Positions 5,501 through 8,460 of a DNA stretch of 8,460 nucleotides are shown piece by piece. The position numbers were made by a program, and so were the translations under genes. Source of the DNA: Candidatus Woesebacteria bacterium UBA5073 (lineage in GTDB: Bacteria; Patescibacteriota; Microgenomatia; UBA8517); NCBI GenBank assembly GCA_002415845.1, contig DIAR01000058.1, positions 1 to 8,460 on the forward strand, in the 5' to 3' direction. Positions within the stretch are counted from its first letter, which is position 1; each line of letters starts with the position of its first letter. Below the pieces are notes generated by a model. That model was not told the DNA's origin. It worked only from the letters and a program-made list of their open reading frames with translations, and ran no database searches.

Positions 5501-5788
5501 ATGAAGCTTATTTTAGCTGCTTTGGTCTTATTAGTTATTGTTGCCCTTGTTCCAGGTCTGATTCCGATCAAAATTGGTGAAATGGTCGAGGCAAAACAGG
5601 AAGTAAGGTTAAAACCGGATTCAAATATATTGATCACTGTGGCCAGCAACTGTACTCTTGGAAAAGGAGACCAGGTTATTGTCAGGAATATCGCAGATAA
5701 CACCATTTTTGGTGTACGGATATTCAAACTCGAAAAACCGGGCTGTAGTGGTTGGACAACGTCCAATCAAGTCCGAAGAGTTCCTTAG
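5501..5788 (+). CDS. Small exported or membrane-anchored protein, possibly SH3-like
   Basis: 95 aa, no confirmed family. The N-terminus MKLILAALVLLVIVALVPGL is a strong hydrophobic segment (about 3-23), a signal peptide or membrane anchor without a lipobox. The rest (about 28-95) alternates short hydrophobic and polar stretches typical of beta strands. It has two cysteines (C51, C82) that could form a disulfide, and an LGKGDQVIV...GWTTSNQVRRV pattern that loosely recalls bacterial SH3 domains. The ATG has AGAGGT 5 nt upstream and AAGGAG further up. The promoter is fully consensus, so strong expression is expected unless the palindrome or leader hairpin represses it. The gene lies opposite to, and in the middle of, the secE-nusG-rplKAJL cluster. 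SH3-like fold is a weak inference. Confidence 0.75.
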   Translation: MKLILAALVLLVIVALVPGLIPIKIGEMVEAKQEVRLKPDSNILITVASNCTLGKGDQVIVRNIADNTIFGVRIFKLEKPGCSGWTTSNQVRRVP

Positions 5789-5808
5789 TGGGTTGGGAAT
5801 TTAGATAA

Positions 5809-5872
5809 ATGCGGAAGCACCAATATTTACTATTTATTTAGTAGATTTTGGATAAGTCTTCCGTATTTTTTT
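5809..5872 (+). terminator. Branched intrinsic terminator of the 95-aa gene
   Basis: ATGCGGAAG (5809-5817) pairs over 9 bp, with one G-U wobble, with CTTCCGTAT (5858-5866), followed by seven T (5866-5872). The 40-nt interior contains a second hairpin, TACTA/TAGTA. The T-tract points to + strand termination. In the other direction it may weakly stop the nusG operon, as only short T runs follow on the - strand. Confidence 0.72.
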
Positions 5873-5880
5873 GGCTAAAA

Positions 5881-6126
5881 TTACTTCTGTTGGGCGTCTC
5901 TTTGCCTTTGGGCGTTGAGAAGGATATTAATTTCTGTTTTATCTGTCGGATTGAGTTCTACATGAACATTTCTATCACCCCTCGTAACAAGACCCGTATA
6001 ATGACCCGTTTTCGTCCCGGAATCATAAGTGAAGAGGGCTTTACCATCCAAAATGCTTTTTGCGTAGACATTACGGAACTTATTGGCGGTTACAATGTCG
6101 CTAAATTCCGAATCGGGGATTTCCAT
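5881..6126 (-). CDS. Unknown 81-aa protein downstream of nusG
   Basis: 81 aa, no family recognised. It is soluble, with no signal or membrane segment; the middle (about 22-62) has alternating hydrophobic residues suggesting a small beta-rich domain (YAKSILDGKALFTY, GHYTGLVTRGDRNVHVEL), and the C-terminal end is a charged Gln/Arg helix. The ATG lies 10 bp after the nusG stop with a weak AGGT upstream, so it is probably the third gene of secE-nusG. A 120-codon frame on the + strand here runs on into nusG and is not credible. The link to NusG is positional only. Confidence 0.65.
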   Translation of the reverse strand: MEIPDSEFSDIVTANKFRNVYAKSILDGKALFTYDSGTKTGHYTGLVTRGDRNVHVELNPTDKTEINILLNAQRQRDAQQK

Positions 6127-6136
6127 ACTAACCTAA

Positions 6137-6748
6137 TTATACCTTGGCGATCTGAAGAAAATCCAACTCAACCGGGGTTTCCCGGCCAAAGATGGAAACT
6201 AAGACTTTAACTTTGCCTTTTTCTTCATCCATTTCGTGAATTGTTCCCAAAAAGTCAGCAAACGGTCCGTCGGTAATTTTGACGGCTTCACCGACCGAGA
6301 ATTTGGTTTTAAACCGGGGAGCCGGGGCTGAAACGAATTTCTGGATATTGCCGACTTCATTTTCAGAAAGTGGGGTTGGTTTATTGCCTGCGCCGACAAA
6401 GCCGGTGATACCGGGAGTGGTTCTGACGGCCAACCAGGTCGGATCATCTAAAATCATTTTAACCAAAAGGTAACCCGGAAAGATTTTTTCTTTAACGGTG
6501 GCTTTTTTGCCGCCTCGAATAATGACTCTGTCCTGGGTCGGGACCAACAGTTCAAAAATCTTGCCTTCCAAACCCATGGTTTCAACCCTTTGTCTTAAGG
6601 TTTCGGAAACTCTGACTTCATGTCCGGAGGCGGTATGAACAACATACCAGGCCGCTTTGGGGTCCGATGCTTCGGAAATAATAATGTGGCCGGGAATTTT
6701 TTTCTTTCCGGTGCCTCTTTCGGCGACGTTTAAATTATCGTTATCCAT
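6137..6748 (-). CDS. nusG: Transcription termination/antitermination factor NusG
   Basis: 203 aa against about 175-185 usually. An N-terminal extension of about 32 residues precedes the NGN domain, which starts at AWYVVHTASGHE (33-44) and includes KIFPGYLLVKM (88-98) and TPGITGFVG (111-119). The KOW domain covers about 150-182 (FSVGEAVKITDGPFADFLGTI). NusG binds RNA polymerase, suppresses pausing, and couples it to Rho or ribosomal S10. The start ATG is 1 nt after the secE stop; no good Shine-Dalgarno is seen, so translation is probably coupled to secE. Confidence 0.96.
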   Translation of the reverse strand: MDNDNLNVAERGTGKKKIPGHIIISEASDPKAAWYVVHTASGHEVRVSETLRQRVETMGLEGKIFELLVPTQDRVIIRGGKKATVKEKIFPGYLLVKMILDDPTWLAVRTTPGITGFVGAGNKPTPLSENEVGNIQKFVSAPAPRFKTKFSVGEAVKITDGPFADFLGTIHEMDEEKGKVKVLVSIFGRETPVELDFLQIAKV

Positions 6749-6749
6749 A

Positions 6750-6932
6750 TTATTTAACCAACAGGGCCAAACTTTTAGTAAAAAGGTAGTCCAGGCCTCC
6801 CATGTACCCGGCGACTATTCCGGAAATGGCAAAGACGATTATGGTCAGCTTTGTCACTTCCTGCTTTTTGGGCCAGGTAACTTTGGAGAGTTCCAACTTT
6901 ACCTCTTTAAAGAATGAAACGATTGGTCTCAC
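6750..6932 (-). CDS. secE: Preprotein translocase subunit SecE
   Basis: 60 aa, starting at GTG 6932. The amphipathic helix carries the family motif ELSKVTWPKKQEV, followed by one membrane segment (about 28-50). This single-TM short form is normal for most bacteria. The open frame continues upstream to 7016, but that part is Cys/Arg/Pro-rich, unlike SecE, and covers the promoter. The GTG is supported by a promoter whose -10 box ends 7 nt before it, so the mRNA would be leaderless. SecE clamps SecY in the translocon. It is the first gene of secE-nusG. Confidence 0.93.
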   Translation of the reverse strand: MRPIVSFFKEVKLELSKVTWPKKQEVTKLTIIVFAISGIVAGYMGGLDYLFTKSLALLVK

Positions 6933-6939
6933 GAGGGAA

Positions 6940-6968
6940 ATTTTATCACACCTATCCGGCAATCTCAA
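6940..6968 (-). promoter_or_regulatory. Promoter for secE-nusG, giving a leaderless mRNA
   Basis: TTGAGA (6968-6963), a 17-bp spacer and TAAAAT (6945-6940), each 5 of 6 consensus. Only seven bases separate the -10 box from the GTG, placing the start site at or beside the start codon. Confidence 0.72.
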
Positions 6969-6988
6969 CCGGGGTTGCAAAGAGGGGT

Positions 6989-6994
6989 TATAAT
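6989..6994 (+). promoter_or_regulatory. -10 box of the 142-aa gene
   Basis: TATAAT is perfect, but the -35 region is poor (TCAACC at 18 bp spacing). Seven bases separate it from the ATG at 7002, the same geometry as secE on the other strand, so this too may be a leaderless start. Confidence 0.5.
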
Positions 6995-7001
6995 GGGGGC
7001 T

Positions 7002-7430
7002 ATGACACCGGATCAAGCTATTAAATCGTTTAACCGGAGTCCTGATGAGATAGATACGGCTAAGGAAACTTTTAAAAATATTCTTGATGAGGTTAAAAAA
7101 GAAAAGGGGGTTGTGGATGAGGTTGTTGTGGCTTTAAGTCCGATTGTGTTTAGAGTAACAGATCGGGGGTTTGAAAATAGGTTATCTCAAGACGAAGAAT
7201 TTCAAAGGCAACTCGAAGACGAGGCCCAGAAAACCCGTTTTTGGACTGACGGCGATATGACCGAAACGTTCAGGAGGGCTTGTGTCGGCGCCGTAGAGCT
7301 TGGACACGGTTCGGAATTTTTGGCCAGAGAAATATTATCTCATTTGCACGGAGGGGATACTTTTCCCGAAAAAGACATAAAACCACTACAGATAGAAATT
7401 GAAACCTTTTTGGAAGAAAACTCTGATTAA
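7002..7430 (+). CDS. Unknown acidic 142-aa protein between secE and rpsU
   Basis: 142 aa from ATG 7002; no family recognised. It is soluble, acidic and mostly helical by composition, with a charged first half (PDEIDTAKETFKNILDEVKKE), a hydrophobic stretch DEVVVALSPIVFRV (about 39-52), and a second half containing ETFRRACVGAVELGHGSEF and HLHGG. No catalytic motif is evident. Two starts are possible. ATG 6993 has GAGGGG 5 nt upstream but overlaps the TATAAT box; ATG 7002 fits a leaderless transcript and is preferred. The stop overlaps the rpsU stop tail to tail by 4 bp (7427-7430). It is divergent from secE, with overlapping promoter regions. The role is unknown. Confidence 0.75.
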   Translation: MTPDQAIKSFNRSPDEIDTAKETFKNILDEVKKEKGVVDEVVVALSPIVFRVTDRGFENRLSQDEEFQRQLEDEAQKTRFWTDGDMTETFRRACVGAVELGHGSEFLAREILSHLHGGDTFPEKDIKPLQIEIETFLEENSD

Positions 7431-7621
7431 TAGTTCCTTTTTTTCTCGAGTTCGATGGCGTGTTTAATGCGGTACTTGTTCTCTTTTCTTCGCTCAGCCG
7501 GTTTTTTATAACGTTCCCGTTCTTTGAGTTCCAAAAGAATGCCCTCGTTTAAGACTTTTTTCTTGAAACGGGCAATCAGTCGATCTTCGCTTTCACCTTT
7601 TTGTTTTTTAACAGCAAACAT
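7427..7621 (-). CDS. rpsU: 30S ribosomal protein S21
   Basis: 64 aa, normal length. The family pattern is present: V-K-K-x-x-x-E-S-E-D-R-L-I-A-R-F-K-K-K-V near the start, followed by a Glu/Arg/Lys-rich helix with YKKPAERRKEN. S21 sits on the 30S platform near the anti-Shine-Dalgarno helix and aids initiation. The ATG at 7621 is the only candidate, because an in-frame TAA lies just upstream. It has its own weak promoter and stands alone between two unknown genes. Confidence 0.93.
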   Translation of the reverse strand: MFAVKKQKGESEDRLIARFKKKVLNEGILLELKERERYKKPAERRKENKYRIKHAIELEKKRNY

Positions 7622-7637
7622 ATAATTTTAATTAATC

Positions 7638-7645
7638 GCCTCCTT
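7638..7645 (-). promoter_or_regulatory. Strong but distant Shine-Dalgarno sequence of rpsU
   Basis: AAAGGAGG is close to the full anti-Shine-Dalgarno complement, but about 16-17 AT-rich nt separate GGAGG from the ATG instead of the usual 5-9. A second GGAGG lies further upstream in the leader (7667-7671). No closer start codon is in frame. Confidence 0.6.
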
Positions 7646-7684
7646 TAAAACTTGAAAGAATAAATTCCTCCAGAGTTAAGGCCT

Positions 7685-7713
7685 ATTTTAGCAGTTTTCG
7701 TCAACGGTTGAAA
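7685..7713 (-). promoter_or_regulatory. Possible promoter for rpsU
   Basis: The -10 box TAAAAT (7690-7685) has 5 of 6 consensus bases. The -35 at 17 bp is TTTCAA (7713-7708), only 3 of 6; a TTGACG nearby is too close to serve. A start near 7678 would give a 5' UTR of about 57 nt. Confidence 0.42.
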
Positions 7714-7736
7714 GTGAGGTTTTTAATAAACCGTTG
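7702..7736. repeat. 8-bp inverted repeat between the surface-protein gene and rpsU
   Basis: CAACGGTT (7702-7709) and AACCGTTG (7729-7736) are perfect reverse complements 19 bp apart, spanning the stop codon of the surface-protein gene and the rpsU -35 region. There is no T-tract on the - strand, so it is not a standard terminator; it could be an operator or an mRNA end structure. Confidence 0.45.
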
Positions 7737-8460
7737 GTGGCTCCTGAGGAAGCGTCGGAGGAACGACTGGTGTTTGAGGAACCGGTGGTTGCTCGATTGG
7801 TGTTACGGGAGGGTTAATAGGTTCAACCGGCGGCATCGGTTGAACAGGAATATCTAAATCGGCTGGTGGTCCGAAAGTGGGCGCACTGGGAAAAGGCGGA
7901 TTATCATTCTGTGGCTTTACCGGCCAGGAATTCTGTGGAAAAACCGATGGAATTTCATTAATTGGAGGTGCAATTTTTTTCTTTCGTTTCATTAAGGCAA
8001 AACCAATCAGGAAAAGTATTAAAGCTGTGGCACCGATTATCATACTGATAGCCCGGTTGTTTAAGCCGACCGGCTCTTCCGTAACCAATTCTTCGTCGGC
8101 AATTAACGGTTCTTCGGAAGGCACGGGGGATTCCAAAAACTGAATCACATAAGGGGAAGGTGAAGTCTTTACCCCCGGTTTAGGAGTAGCCGTTTTCTTT
8201 GGCTTAGTCGTTGTTTTAACCGTTGCCTTCGGAGTTGCGGTTTTATTGATAACAACCGAACAGTTACAATCGGTGTCGGACGGACAATTGGGATTGCGGC
8301 AATAACCCAAATAACAATAAAGACCTGAATCACAATTACTGTTGGAACCACAAGTTCCGCCGCAAGAATTAGTTCCGCCGCCACCCGTACCGCCCGTAGC
8401 GGTTGGAGTGGGGACCGGGGTATCGGTTGGATTGACTCCTCCGGAAGAAAAAGTAATTAT
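7723..8460 (-). CDS. Cys-rich, single-TM surface protein with Pro-rich cytoplasmic tail (5' partial)
   Basis: The frame is open to the window edge, so the N-terminus is missing; 245 aa are visible. Order: Thr/Pro/Gly linker (1-30); a module with eight cysteines in 35 residues (C33, C37, C43, C49, C54, C59, C65, C67), including CGGTCGSNSNC and GLYCYLGYC; a Thr/Pro/Lys linker (70-105); an acidic stretch (about 110-131); one membrane helix (about 137-157) followed by KRKKK; then a Pro-rich tail of about 85 residues. The positive charges after the helix put the Cys-rich part outside and the Pro-rich tail inside. A TTG at 8310 lies within the Cys-rich module and is not the start. Such modules are familiar from uncultured Microgenomates surface proteins. 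Disulfide bonding and an adhesive or wall-linked role are inferences. Confidence 0.8.
   Translation of the reverse strand: MITFSSGGVNPTDTPVPTPTATGGTGGGGTNSCGGTCGSNSNCDSGLYCYLGYCRNPNCPSDTDCNCSVVINKTATPKATVKTTTKPKKTATPKPGVKTSPSPYVIQFLESPVPSEEPLIADEELVTEEPVGLNNRAISMIIGATALILFLIGFALMKRKKKIAPPINEIPSVFPQNSWPVKPQNDNPPFPSAPTFGPPADLDIPVQPMPPVEPINPPVTPIEQPPVPQTPVVPPTLPQEPPTVY

Noticed and set aside
5473..5766. 97-codon open frame on the - strand opposite the 95-aa gene
   Set aside because: The + strand gene has a promoter, a Shine-Dalgarno sequence, a signal-like N-terminus and a terminator; this frame has none of these.
5848..6210. 120-codon open frame on the + strand over the 81-aa gene
   Set aside because: It begins inside the terminator stem region and runs into nusG antisense. 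The - strand gene is better placed, 10 bp after nusG.
6933..7016. Longer SecE reading frame starting at 7016
   Set aside because: The extra 28 residues are Cys/Arg/Pro-rich, unlike SecE, and cover the secE promoter and the start of the divergent gene.

Overview
The window looks like a chromosomal segment from a small-genome bacterium of the Candidate Phyla Radiation (Patescibacteria), most likely near Microgenomates. This is inferred from several features: ribosomal protein L1 with a long charged N-terminal extension, a surface protein with a dense Cys-rich module, very compact gene packing, and many genes without a Shine-Dalgarno sequence. The genetic code looks standard: TGA ends rplA and its downstream neighbour, and I see no reason to read UGA as an amino acid. 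I could not run a phylogeny.

Layout. (1) Positions 1-2224, + strand: a tight three-gene cassette of a retropepsin-like protease of the RimB/'ATP-dependent zinc protease' family (5' end outside the window) and two different ATP-grasp ligases, the first RimK-like. It meets the ribosomal operon tail to tail at a hairpin terminator. (2) Positions 2291-5347, - strand: rplK-rplA-[201-aa Pro-rich unknown protein]-rplJ-rplL. rplK has a promoter and a leader with a candidate L1-binding hairpin. rplJL has a consensus promoter and an L10-type leader that includes a terminator/antiterminator pair. (3) Positions 5362-5872, + strand: a small exported or membrane-anchored protein gene that splits the conserved secE-nusG-rplKAJL cluster. 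It has a perfect consensus promoter, a palindrome inside that promoter, a leader with an early terminator-like hairpin, and its own terminator. (4) Positions 5881-6968, - strand: secE-nusG-[81-aa unknown protein], with a promoter placed so that secE mRNA would start at its GTG codon. (5) Positions 7002-7430, + strand: an unknown acidic 142-aa protein, also with a -10 box seven bases before its ATG. (6) Positions 7427-8460, - strand: rpsU (S21), then a Cys-rich/single-TM/Pro-rich surface protein whose start lies outside the window.

Together the window holds translation and secretion core genes (L11, L1, L10, L7/L12, S21, NusG, SecE), lineage-specific proteins of unknown function inserted between them, and one accessory cassette that probably attaches amino acids to a protein or peptide and removes them. 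The best leads are the protease/ATP-grasp/ATP-grasp cassette, the two ribosomal autoregulatory leaders that share a 9-nt element, the Pro-rich protein with D-x-T-x-P-L repeats between rplA and rplJ, and the promoter/leader of the 95-aa gene. No tRNA, rRNA, CRISPR array, insertion sequence or origin was seen. No stretch over 300 bases lacks a gene.
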